Assembly (NCBI GenBank): GCA_002315285.1
Contig: DCGR01000017.1
Location: forward strand, 1-14,181
Source: Bacteroides sp. UBA1773
GTDB taxonomy: Bacteria > Bacteroidota > Bacteroidia > Bacteroidales > Bacteroidaceae
Length of the DNA stretch: 14,181 bases
Direction: 5' to 3'
A program made the translations under genes and the position numbers. Shown one piece after another: positions 1 through 7,573 of the stretch; within the stretch, counting starts at the first letter, position 1, and each line of letters opens with the position of its first letter. The notes under the pieces were generated by a model, which did no database searches, was not told the DNA's origin, and was given only the letters and a program-made list of their open reading frames with translations.

Positions 1-159
1 GACGCGTAGAGTATCAGTATTTATTTATGTCCACTCTTAACTTGCACTTAACTAATTGGCTTTCAATAACGACAACTACTTGCGAAACTTGAATATTTTT
101 ACATTTTACTATTTACTATCGGCTATCAACCTTCAGCCATTAGTCCATTCGTCATCTGG
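1..159. other. Intergenic DNA downstream of cca
   Basis: AT-rich stretch beyond the cca stop codon. I see no credible coding frame, no TAnnTTTG promoter element on either strand, and no strong hairpin. There is a loose run of related words (TTTACTATT, TACTATC, GGCTATC at about 102-127) and a 4-bp GGCT/AGCC pairing (121-138) too weak to call a terminator. The operon may end here or continue past the window edge. Confidence 0.4.
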
Positions 160-1575
160 TCAGGATCGGCATAGAAGTCCAAGTTCGGAGGCTTTCTGCA
201 TCATGAGTGCATAGGCGGCATCGTGGCCGTTTGGAATGGTTCCTTCGAGAATGGCATCCTTGATGTAGGCTTTCAGTATGCCTATCTCCTGGCAAGGTGG
301 AAGATTGAGTGTGTGCATGATTTCATCGCCAGTGACAGGAGGCTGGAAGTTTCGTATGCGGTCGCGTTCCTCCAAGTCGATGAGTTTTTGGCGCACGAGT
401 TTGAAATTGTCAAGGAAACGTTGCTTCTTGGTCTCGTTCTTCGAGGTGATGTCTGCTTCGCAGAGTGTCATGAGGTCGTCGATGTCATCTCCTGCCTCGA
501 ACAAGAGCCGTCGTACGGCAGAGTCGGTGACTTCGTCCTCGGCGATGACTATGGGGCGCATGTGGAGATCGACGAGTTTTTGTACGTACTTCATCTTTTC
601 GTTCATCGGCAGTTTCATCTTTCGGAATATGTCGGGAATCATTTTGGCTCCTACGAAATTGTGGTTGTGGAAAGTCCATCCCAGACGTGGATCCCAACGC
701 TTGGTGCGTGGCTTGCCGATGTCATGAAGCAGTGCCGCCCAGCGCAACCAGAGACTGCTACCTTGACGGGCAATGTTGTCAACGACTTCCAAGGTGTGGT
801 AGAAATTCTCTTTGTGGCTCCTGCCATGACTGTTGTCGGTGCCTTGTAGGGATACTAACTCTGGAAAGATGAGTTGGAGTAATCCGGCGCGGTCAAGGTC
901 TATGAAACCTTTTGAAGGGGTAGGGGAGAGGAGTATTTTGTTGAGCTCCTCGGCTATGCGTTCTTTTGAGATGATGTCGATGCGCTGGTTGTTGCGCGTG
1001 AGTGAATCGAAAGTGTCCTCGTCGATGTAGAAATTGAGTTGTGTGGCGAAACGAATGCAACGCATCATGCGCAGTGGATCATCGCTGAAGGTAATGTCAG
1101 GGTCAAGTGGGGTGCGGATAATCTTGTCATCGAGGTCGGAAAGGCCATCGAAGGGGTCGATGAGTTCGCCGAAGCGTGCACGGTTCATACACACGGCCAT
1201 GGCATTGATGGTGAAGTCGCGACGGTTCTGGTCGTCCTCGAGTGTGCCGTCCTCCACTATGGGTTTGCGGCTGTCGTGTTGATAGGACTCGCGGCGGGCT
1301 CCCACAAATTCCACTTCCATGTCGTGGTACTTCACTTGTGCCGTGCCGAAGTTGCGAAACACTGACACATGCGCTCCTCTGCCCAACGTTCGTCCGAAAG
1401 CTTCAGCCATCTCTATGCCACTGCCTACCACTACCACGTCGATGTCGGTGGAGGGACGATGCAGGAACAAATCGCGCACGTAACCTCCCACCACATAGCA
1501 CTCTATGCCCAACGAGTCGGCTGTTTCAGAGATTTGTTGGAATATCCGTCCAGTGAAATATTGTTGAAGGTTCAT
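160..1575 (-). CDS. cca: CCA tRNA nucleotidyltransferase / polyA polymerase family with HD domain
   Basis: Cytoplasmic enzyme expected to add or repair the 3' CCA end of tRNAs using CTP and ATP. The 471-aa product opens with a class II nucleotidyltransferase head: GGYVRD at residues 30-35, the metal-binding pair D44/D46 in STDID, and the NRRDFTINA motif near 117-125. A tRNA-binding helical region with DDPLRMMRCIRFA (about 165-177) follows. An HD phosphohydrolase domain comes next, with LLHDIGK at 282-288 and further histidines at 254, 260, 303 and 305. This head-plus-HD layout is known for many bacterial CCA enzymes and for polyA polymerases, so strict CCA specificity is inferred. It is the last gene of the minus-strand operon, starting 10 bp after the rseP stop. 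The ATG at 1573-1575 gives a normal N-terminus. Confidence 0.93.
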   Translation of the reverse strand: MNLQQYFTGRIFQQISETADSLGIECYVVGGYVRDLFLHRPSTDIDVVVVGSGIEMAEAFGRTLGRGAHVSVFRNFGTAQVKYHDMEVEFVGARRESYQHDSRKPIVEDGTLEDDQNRRDFTINAMAVCMNRARFGELIDPFDGLSDLDDKIIRTPLDPDITFSDDPLRMMRCIRFATQLNFYIDEDTFDSLTRNNQRIDIISKERIAEELNKILLSPTPSKGFIDLDRAGLLQLIFPELVSLQGTDNSHGRSHKENFYHTLEVVDNIARQGSSLWLRWAALLHDIGKPRTKRWDPRLGWTFHNHNFVGAKMIPDIFRKMKLPMNEKMKYVQKLVDLHMRPIVIAEDEVTDSAVRRLLFEAGDDIDDLMTLCEADITSKNETKKQRFLDNFKLVRQKLIDLEERDRIRNFQPPVTGDEIMHTLNLPPCQEIGILKAYIKDAILEGTIPNGHDAAYALMMQKASELGLLCRS

Positions 1576-1585
1576 TGAATTTGCC

Positions 1586-3094
1586 TTAGAATAAGAAACG
1601 GATCACATCGTTAAGGTTTGCCCATGCCATGAGTATGATCAAAAGCACAAATCCCACGGTCAGGCAACGTTCCATCACTTTTTCGTTAGGTTTCCATCCT
1701 GTAGCCATCTCAATAAGGAGGAACAACACATAGCCTCCATCGAGTACGGGTATGGGTAGTATGTTCATGAATGCAAGGATGATAGATAGGAATGCCGTCA
1801 TCATCCAAAACCGATACCAGTTCCATTGTGCAGGGAAGATACTTCCGATGGTGCCAAAGCCTCCGAGATTCTCAGCGCCTTGTTTTGTAAACACGTATTT
1901 CAAGTCGCTCACATAGCCATTTAGTGTGTTGATGCCAAGTGTGACTCCTGCAGGGAATGCGGAGAGGAAATTGTAGCTGAGGTTGGTGTTCTTATAGGCT
2001 GGCATCTGTGCGGTGAAACCTACGTGGAAAAGGGAGTCAGTCTCAATGACCAATGTGTCGCTGTTGCCAGCGCGTTCATATACCAACGGGAAGGTAGCTG
2101 TATGTTTGCCTGCATCTTCAGCTTGTTGTTTCAGCTGAGCGATGTATTGGAGAAATTCGTTGTGCGAGTGAATAGGGTGGTCATCGATGGAGGTGATTCT
2201 ATCTCCCTTCATGATGCCTGCTTGTGCGAAGGGCATTGCGGGAATGATGGAGTCGATAACGTTGGGAATGAGTACATCTACAAAAGCGGGCTGTTCCTTG
2301 GCTACGTCAATGAGGTTGAGCTCTGGGATGAATACCTCTGTTTCGCTACCTTGTCGCAACACTTTCACGATGTGAGCATTGGAAATAGATCGAATCATAT
2401 CGACGTCGGCGCGTTCAAGAGGTGTGTCATCGGCCGAGAGCAGGATGTCGCCGTCTCGGAATCCTATCTGTTGGGCATGCTCGTTGAATTTCATGCCTGC
2501 GGTCATGTCCTGTAGCGATACGTAGCTGTCGCCCCAAGCGAGCAACACCATAGAGTAGATGAATAGAGCCAGCAGAAAATTCATGAGCACGCCACCGACC
2601 ATGATCATGAGGCGGGGAAACGACTTCTTGGAGCGGAATTCCCAAGGTTGGGGTTCTACTGCAAGGTCTTTGGCGCTTTGTGTTTCATCGACCATGCCTA
2701 CGATGCGGCAGTATCCGCCGAAAGGTACCCATCCTATGCCGAACTCGGTGTTTGCGGGGTCGCGTCGCCAGTCACCCTCAGGAAGCTGTGAGCGTTCGTC
2801 ATCGGTCATGGCACGGTAGAGAGTGTGTCCTTTCTCGTCTGTGAGCTTTTCGCCGTTTTCATCGGTGAGGGCTACAACGGCTTCGGGAGTGTTTGGAGCG
2901 AAGAAGCGGAAACGCACCTTGCCATCCACTTTCTTTAACCGGAATAACACGAACTGGGGATTGAAAAACATATAGAACTTATCGACACGGACTTTCGACC
3001 ATTTTGCAAAGAAGAAATGGCCAAACTCGTGAATGACCACCAGCAGGGATAAGCTCAGCATGAGTTGTAATGCCTTGATAAGAAATGTTTCCAT
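1586..3094 (-). CDS. rseP: RIP metalloprotease RseP (site-2 protease, M50)
   Basis: Inner-membrane zinc protease that cuts transmembrane anchors such as anti-sigma factors or signal-peptide remnants. From the ATG at 3092-3094 the product is 502 aa. It has a first membrane helix carrying HEFGH (residues 22-26), a WVPFGGY re-entrant loop (122-128), a second helix (about 160-188), two PDZ-like regions (about 195-260 and 270-360), and the NILPIPVLDGG motif (444-454) that supplies the third zinc ligand, Asp452. A C-terminal helix ends the protein. The reading frame stays open upstream to 3208, but that extension overlaps dxr and would put about 38 unrelated residues ahead of the normal hydrophobic start. 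An insertion of about 60 charged residues lies between helix 1 and the FGGY loop. A T-rich 79-bp gap separates it from dxr, the widest in the operon. The substrate is unknown. Confidence 0.93.
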   Translation of the reverse strand: METFLIKALQLMLSLSLLVVIHEFGHFFFAKWSKVRVDKFYMFFNPQFVLFRLKKVDGKVRFRFFAPNTPEAVVALTDENGEKLTDEKGHTLYRAMTDDERSQLPEGDWRRDPANTEFGIGWVPFGGYCRIVGMVDETQSAKDLAVEPQPWEFRSKKSFPRLMIMVGGVLMNFLLALFIYSMVLLAWGDSYVSLQDMTAGMKFNEHAQQIGFRDGDILLSADDTPLERADVDMIRSISNAHIVKVLRQGSETEVFIPELNLIDVAKEQPAFVDVLIPNVIDSIIPAMPFAQAGIMKGDRITSIDDHPIHSHNEFLQYIAQLKQQAEDAGKHTATFPLVYERAGNSDTLVIETDSLFHVGFTAQMPAYKNTNLSYNFLSAFPAGVTLGINTLNGYVSDLKYVFTKQGAENLGGFGTIGSIFPAQWNWYRFWMMTAFLSIILAFMNILPIPVLDGGYVLFLLIEMATGWKPNEKVMERCLTVGFVLLIILMAWANLNDVIRFLF

Positions 3095-3173
3095 TCTATG
3101 TGTTTTTAGTTTTTTTGTTTGTGAGTAAATAGTGTCGTCGTAAAATGTTGTGATAGCTGTTAGAAAAACGCTG

Positions 3174-4316
3174 TCAGAGTAAGCCATGTGCCACATGGCG
3201 CGCCTCACGGTCGGTGGCCACGTAATCGTCGTAGGCGGGCGAGGGGAGGAACGTCACTCGTTGCATGGTGCGTTCTATGAGGTCGCTCATGCCGAGAAAC
3301 GATATTTGGTCGTGGAGGAATGCTTCGATGGCAACCTCGTTTGCCGCATTGACAATGCAAGGCATGTTGCCGCCCTGACGCAATGCCTCGTAAGCGATGG
3401 CAAGGTTGCGGAAGCGCTTGGTGTCAGGCTGCTCGAAGGTGAGCGAAGTAATGCGAGTGAAGTCGAGTCTGCCGAACGATGAACGTTCGCGCTTGGGAAA
3501 CGAGAAAGCATATTGGATAGGTAGTCGCATGTCGGGCATTCCGAGTTGGGCTTTCACTGCACCATCCGCAAACTGAACCATGGAGTGGATGACCGATTGT
3601 GGATGTACCACCACTTGAATCTGTTCGGGCGAGACGTGAAACAGCCATTTGGCCTCCATGACTTCGAACCCCTTGTTCATCATCGAAGCTGAGTCGATGG
3701 TGATTTTCGCCCCCATGGACCAGTTGGGATGGCGCAAGGCTTGTTCCTTGGTCACGTGAAGCATTTCTTCACTCGACAAGGTCCGAAACGGTCCGCCAGA
3801 TGCTGTGAGCAGAATCTTTTCGATGGGGTTGCCAGGTTCAAGGCATTGGAAGATGGCGGAGTGTTCTGAATCGACAGGCAAGATGGACACATTGTATTCT
3901 TCGGCCAGCGCATTGATGAGTTCACCTGCCACGACCATGGTCTCCTTGTTGGCCAAGGCAATGGTCTTTCTGGCACGAATGGCCGACATGGTGGGGCGTA
4001 GTCCTGCATAACCAACCATGGAGGCCAGCACAATATCGACGGGCTGGGCTTCCACAATCTGACACAAGGCTTCGGCTCCTGCATACACCTTTATGGGTAA
4101 GTCGGAAAGCAATTCCTTCAGTCGAGCGTATTTGCTTTCGTTGGCAATGACAACGGCTGCAGGCATGAATTTCCGAGCCTGTGCAGCCAGTTTCTCCACT
4201 TGATTGTTGGCGGTCAGCGCGTATGCCTCATAGAGGTCAGGGTGCTCATCGATTACTTGCAACGCTTGTGAACCGATGGAACCGGTCGAGCCTAATATGA
4301 CAATTTGTTTCTTCAT
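3174..4316 (-). CDS. dxr: 1-deoxy-D-xylulose 5-phosphate reductoisomerase
   Basis: Cytoplasmic enzyme of the non-mevalonate (MEP) isoprenoid pathway that converts DXP to MEP with NADPH and a divalent metal; it is the fosmidomycin target. The 380-aa product has the NADPH-binding GSTGSIG at residues 9-15, LANKET at 121-126, the metal-binding VDSEHS (Asp149, Glu151) and NKGFEVMEA with Glu221, and ASGG at 172-175 in the substrate loop. The ATG at 4314-4316 places MKKQIVILGSTG at the family's usual start. A frame open to 4355 would add 13 residues and overlap rimM, so it was not used. The gap to the rimM stop is 13 bp, so the two are co-transcribed. MEP-pathway isoprenoids supply undecaprenyl carrier lipid, which fits the nearby murA. 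Confidence 0.97.
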   Translation of the reverse strand: MKKQIVILGSTGSIGSQALQVIDEHPDLYEAYALTANNQVEKLAAQARKFMPAAVVIANESKYARLKELLSDLPIKVYAGAEALCQIVEAQPVDIVLASMVGYAGLRPTMSAIRARKTIALANKETMVVAGELINALAEEYNVSILPVDSEHSAIFQCLEPGNPIEKILLTASGGPFRTLSSEEMLHVTKEQALRHPNWSMGAKITIDSASMMNKGFEVMEAKWLFHVSPEQIQVVVHPQSVIHSMVQFADGAVKAQLGMPDMRLPIQYAFSFPKRERSSFGRLDFTRITSLTFEQPDTKRFRNLAIAYEALRQGGNMPCIVNAANEVAIEAFLHDQISFLGMSDLIERTMQRVTFLPSPAYDDYVATDREARHVAHGLL

Positions 4317-4329
4317 TGTTTTCGATTGG

Positions 4330-4845
4330 TTAGATGAGTCCTTCAGGGACTTCAACGGTCATGGTCTTTGCTTTTTTGTCGAGCTTTACGATGAACTCTT
4401 CATGGGCAGGTATGAGTATCTCGCGATTCCGTTTGTCGTTGATTATGAACAACACATTGGCGGTGGAGTCATCTACAGCCACAATGGTGCCGAGAGGGCC
4501 GTGGTGTACGTCGGTGACTTGAAATCCTTCGAAAAACTGCCATGATACAATGTCGTCGTCAACCTCATCGATGTATTCTATAGGGAAATATACCTCGACG
4601 TTGGTGAATGGACGGGCTTCCTCGGCGGTGTCGATACGTTCCAATTTCATGAGGGCAGTGGTGTCGGTGCGAAACCTATATTCCTCAATGAAGAATGGAA
4701 CCAGGATGCCGTCCATCATGCAGATGATGTAGTCGCAGTCAGTGCGGTCGAAGATGTCGTTGGTGAATGAAAACATCAATTCACCTTTCACGCCATGCGG
4801 CTTGTTGAATATTCCTATTTTGACAACTTCCTCCGGCTTGATCAT
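4330..4845 (-). CDS. rimM: Ribosome maturation factor RimM
   Basis: Assists late 30S subunit assembly by acting on the head region of 16S rRNA, binding ribosomal protein S19. The 171-aa product has the N-terminal RimM barrel with GIFNKPHGVKGE (residues 11-22) and a C-terminal PRC-barrel ending in a typical LIPAHEEFIVKLD...VPEGL stretch (144-170). Length matches the family. Its ATG (4843-4845) overlaps the murA stop (4842-4844) in an ATGA arrangement, which points to translational coupling and fixes the start. In Proteobacteria rimM normally sits with rpsP and trmD; here it lies between murA and dxr. Confidence 0.95.
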   Translation of the reverse strand: MIKPEEVVKIGIFNKPHGVKGELMFSFTNDIFDRTDCDYIICMMDGILVPFFIEEYRFRTDTTALMKLERIDTAEEARPFTNVEVYFPIEYIDEVDDDIVSWQFFEGFQVTDVHHGPLGTIVAVDDSTANVLFIINDKRNREILIPAHEEFIVKLDKKAKTMTVEVPEGLI

Positions 4846-6146
4846 ATACGGGTGATTTTGGCTCCGAGGGCATTCAGACGTATGTCGATGTCTTGGTAAC
4901 CGCGGTCTATCTGGTCGATGTTGTGGATGTAGCTGGTACCTTCGGCATCAAGGGCGGCGATGAGCAGGGCAATGCCGGCACGTATGTCGGGTGAGGTCAT
5001 GTTGCGTCCACGTAATTTGAATTGCCGGTCGTGGCCGATGACAACGGCACGGTGGGGGTCGCAAAGTATGATTTGGGCACCCATGTCAATCAGTTTGTCA
5101 ACGAAGAAGAGTCGGCTTTCGAACATTTTCTGGTGTATCAGCACGCTTCCTTTGGCTTGTGTGGCCACTACCAACATCACGCTGAGTAGGTCGGGCGTGA
5201 GTCCAGGCCATGGGGCATCGGCTATTGTCATGATGGAACCGTCCATGAACTGCTCTATCTGATAATGTTTCTGTTCGGGGATGAAAATGTCCTCGCCACG
5301 ACGTTCCATGACTATGCCTAAGCGTGCGAAACTGTCGGGGATGATGCCAAGGTCGTTGAACGACACGTTTTTTATGGTGACACCATTGCCGGCAATGGCC
5401 GACATCCCAATGAAGCTGCCCACTTCGATCATGTCGGGCAGAATGTCGTGGTGACAGCCATGCAACTCATCTACACCTTCGATGGTGAGCAGGTTGGAGG
5501 CAATGCCAGAGATTTTCGCACCCATGGCATTGAGCATCTTGCAAAGCTGTTGCAGGTAAGGTTCACAGGCTGCGTTGTAGATGGTTGTGGTGCCTTTGGC
5601 CAGGACAGATGCCATGACGATGTTGGCGGTTCCGGTGACGGAAGCCTCGTCAAGCAGCATGTAAGTGCCTTTCATCCGGTTGGTTTTCACGTTGTAACAT
5701 TCACGTGTCGTGTCGTATTCGAACGATGCGCCCAACTTCTGTATGCCTACGAAGTGGGTGTCCATGCGTCGACGCCCTATCTTGTCGCCTCCTGGCTTGG
5801 CTATGGTAGCTTGGCCATATCGTGCCAATAGTGGGCCAGCCATCATGACCGAACCTCTCAGCGAAGCGCAACGTTGCAGAAACAGTTGGCTGTCCAGATA
5901 GGTCAGATCCACATTGTCAGCTTTGAAAGCGTAGCTGCCGACACCCGTTTTTGACACCTTTACACCCATTTCGCAGAGCAGCTGGATGAGGTTGTCCACA
6001 TCCGAGATTTTTGGCAGGTTGTGTATGGTTACTTCTTCAGGGGTCAACAGTGTGGCACAAAGTATCTGCAAGGCCTCGTTTTTCGCGCCTTGTGGATAAA
6101 TTGCGCCTTGGAGTTTGTGCCCACCTTCAATAACAAATGTAGCCAT
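4842..6146 (-). CDS. murA: UDP-N-acetylglucosamine 1-carboxyvinyltransferase, Asp active-site variant
   Basis: Catalyses the first committed step of peptidoglycan synthesis, transferring enolpyruvate from PEP to UDP-GlcNAc in the cytoplasm. The 434-aa product shows the inside-out EPSP-synthase-like fold with Lys22/Asn23 (AKNEAL), the flexible loop PGGDKIGRRRMD (118-129), the PDLLSV segment carrying the probable general acid/base Asp, DIRAG, and the final IDRGYQDID...LGAKI segment. In the loop the usual catalytic Cys (Cys115 in E. coli) is Asp121, codon GAC at 5784-5786 read on the minus strand. That exchange is known from naturally fosfomycin-insensitive MurA proteins and keeps activity. The gene starts 7 bp after the DUF4290 stop and overlaps rimM by 4 bp. 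Loop sequence and C-terminus distinguish it from AroA. Confidence 0.97.
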   Translation of the reverse strand: MATFVIEGGHKLQGAIYPQGAKNEALQILCATLLTPEEVTIHNLPKISDVDNLIQLLCEMGVKVSKTGVGSYAFKADNVDLTYLDSQLFLQRCASLRGSVMMAGPLLARYGQATIAKPGGDKIGRRRMDTHFVGIQKLGASFEYDTTRECYNVKTNRMKGTYMLLDEASVTGTANIVMASVLAKGTTTIYNAACEPYLQQLCKMLNAMGAKISGIASNLLTIEGVDELHGCHHDILPDMIEVGSFIGMSAIAGNGVTIKNVSFNDLGIIPDSFARLGIVMERRGEDIFIPEQKHYQIEQFMDGSIMTIADAPWPGLTPDLLSVMLVVATQAKGSVLIHQKMFESRLFFVDKLIDMGAQIILCDPHRAVVIGHDRQFKLRGRNMTSPDIRAGIALLIAALDAEGTSYIHNIDQIDRGYQDIDIRLNALGAKITRI

Positions 6147-6153
6147 GCGTATG

Positions 6154-6759
6154 TCAGTTTCTTCTTTTGTTTTTCTTCTTTTGTTGTGTGTTCTTGCGGA
6201 CGGAATCTTGCGACGACGGCTTATGGTCGCATAGTTTTGTCTCGTTGTCGAGGCTGATTTCCCCTTTTGTGAAATTGGCCAGGTCGTTCAGGATTTTGGC
6301 ATCCTCTACGCCCTCCTTGTTCCATTCTACGTAATTCCGTTTCATCTGGTTGGCGATTTCCAACAGCAACTCGTCTTTCTCAGGTCCGTCAGCGTAGGTC
6401 TGCGCTTTCTGTATGAGTTGTTCCACCAGTTTGCCATAATGGCGGTATCTGATTGGATCCGTAGGGTAGGCAATGCGCTTGGGCGTGGTTTCGAGTGCTT
6501 CACGTTTGATGACTTCGAAAGGGCAGTCCACATCAAGCTTGAAGTCCGACATGATGATCATGTGATCCCACAGTTTCTGTTCTCCATCGGGGGTCTCACG
6601 CAGTTGGGGAAACATCCCTTTCATCACTTTTATGATGGTTTCCGCGCAAAGCTGGCGTTCCGACTTGTCTTCAATACTTACAGCATAATCAACCATGTGT
6701 TGAATGCTTCTGCCGTATTCGGGCAGTGAAAGTTTTTGTTGTTGGGTATTATATTCCAT
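6154..6759 (-). CDS. DUF4290 family protein
   Basis: A 201-aa soluble protein that I recognise as DUF4290, a family of unknown function found mainly in Bacteroidetes. It begins MEYNTQQQKLSLPEYGRSIQ, is predicted to be mostly helical, and has conserved-looking stretches at PEYGRSIQHMVDYA (residues 13-26), FPQLR (50-54), LWDHMIIMS (63-71) and YPTDPIRYRHYG (98-109). It has no signal peptide, membrane helix or recognisable catalytic motif. The last 15 or so residues are basic and low in complexity (QQKKKNKRRN), like a nucleic-acid-binding or disordered tail. It lies 18 bp after tsaB and 7 bp before murA, so it is transcribed with cell-wall and tRNA-modification genes. Function is not known; a link to translation or envelope growth is only inference from position. 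Confidence 0.85.
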   Translation of the reverse strand: MEYNTQQQKLSLPEYGRSIQHMVDYAVSIEDKSERQLCAETIIKVMKGMFPQLRETPDGEQKLWDHMIIMSDFKLDVDCPFEVIKREALETTPKRIAYPTDPIRYRHYGKLVEQLIQKAQTYADGPEKDELLLEIANQMKRNYVEWNKEGVEDAKILNDLANFTKGEISLDNETKLCDHKPSSQDSVRKNTQQKKKNKRRN

Positions 6760-6777
6760 TCTGGTTGTATTTCGTTT

Positions 6778-7479
6778 TCAGTTATTTATTGCCAATGGAT
6801 TTTTTGGCTTTGATGCCACAAACTCCTTCAGGTAGTAGGGCTCGAAATATGCCACGTCTTTATGGTCGTTGTGCGCCATGGCTTTTTCGGCGAGTGGAAA
6901 CATCCATGAGGCAAGAGGCCGTATGTCCATGAGGAAGTGTGCATTGGGATGGGTGATCTTGTCCTTGCATTTGCAGGCACCGTTGCCGAAGAAATACACA
7001 GGATGCTGTTCAAGGTGTTCCTCATACGAATGCTCGTCGATGATATCGGCCGAAATGTCGCGTATCGTATGCAAGCCACGGTCATAGATGGCGGCATATA
7101 CCTCCATGCGGCGTGCGTCGATCATGGGGCACAGCAACGCATCGTCAGGCAATTCTTCGCGAAGCAACACTGGTACGCACAACACTTGCAAGGTGGGTAT
7201 CGCTATCAGAGGCAGGCTTTTGCCATAGCAAATGCCTTTTGCCATGCTGACTCCTATGCGAAGGCCAGTATATGATCCCGGTCCGCTACTCACCGCCACA
7301 GCATCCAGCCGTATGTCACGCCGTTCGGCATACGTCAATGCCTCATCGACAAACACGCCAAGCGACACCGAGTGGGAAGGACCATGTAGGTCTTCTTTCT
7401 TGAAGACCACTTCGCCTGCGTTGCTCAGTGCCACCGAGCAGGCATCGGTGGAGGTTTCGATGTTTAAAATATATGACAT
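6778..7479 (-). CDS. tsaB: tRNA threonylcarbamoyladenosine biosynthesis protein TsaB
   Basis: Partner of TsaD and TsaE in making N6-threonylcarbamoyladenosine at position 37 of ANN-decoding tRNAs; it scaffolds TsaD rather than carrying the chemistry. The 233-aa product has an ASKHA-type start, MSYILNIETSTDACSVAL, the diagnostic SSGPGSYTGLRIG (residues 64-76), IDARRMEVYAA (120-130) and a C-terminal FEPYYLKEF (212-220). The start at 7477-7479 is chosen because homologues begin with this short hydrophobic strand. The frame is open to 7701, but that extension runs through the promoter region and antisense to yicC. It is the first gene of the minus-strand operon, with a TAnnTTTG promoter element 28 bp upstream. 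Confidence 0.95.
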   Translation of the reverse strand: MSYILNIETSTDACSVALSNAGEVVFKKEDLHGPSHSVSLGVFVDEALTYAERRDIRLDAVAVSSGPGSYTGLRIGVSMAKGICYGKSLPLIAIPTLQVLCVPVLLREELPDDALLCPMIDARRMEVYAAIYDRGLHTIRDISADIIDEHSYEEHLEQHPVYFFGNGACKCKDKITHPNAHFLMDIRPLASWMFPLAEKAMAHNDHKDVAYFEPYYLKEFVASKPKNPLAINN

Positions 7480-7507
7480 TCCAGAGTTCTTGTTCCAATA
7501 TTTTGCG

Positions 7508-7515
7508 CAAATATA
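7508..7515 (-). promoter_or_regulatory. Bacteroidetes -7 element upstream of tsaB operon
   Basis: The minus strand reads TATATTTG, an exact match to the Bacteroidetes -7 consensus TAnnTTTG, ending 28 bp before the tsaB ATG. This would drive the seven-gene operon with a 5' leader of roughly 20 nt. No convincing TTTG -33 element is seen at the proper distance. The surrounding 15 bp are identical to the promoter of the Smr gene. Confidence 0.65.
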
Positions 7516-7523
7516 CGGTTTTT

Positions 7524-7556
7524 CTTGCGTACTTTCCCATAAAAAGCGTACTTTTG
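7524..7556 (+). promoter_or_regulatory. Promoter of the yicC-gmk-nadD operon
   Basis: TACTTTTG at 7549-7556 matches the Bacteroidetes -7 consensus TAnnTTTG. A weak -33 candidate, CTTG at 7524-7527, lies 21 bp upstream of it, within the spacing seen for this sigma factor. The -7 box ends 17 bp before the yicC ATG, so the leader would be very short and has no Shine-Dalgarno sequence, only an A-rich run. Confidence 0.65.
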
Positions 7557-7573
7557 CGAAAAAATAAGAAAGT

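Noticed and set aside
223..849. A 208-codon plus-strand frame opposite cca
   Set aside because: cca has clear motifs on the other strand across the same bases; the plus frame has none.
3095..3208. N-terminal extension of rseP to an upstream ATG
   Set aside because: It would overlap dxr, adds residues unlike the family, and displaces the hydrophobic helix that normally opens RseP.
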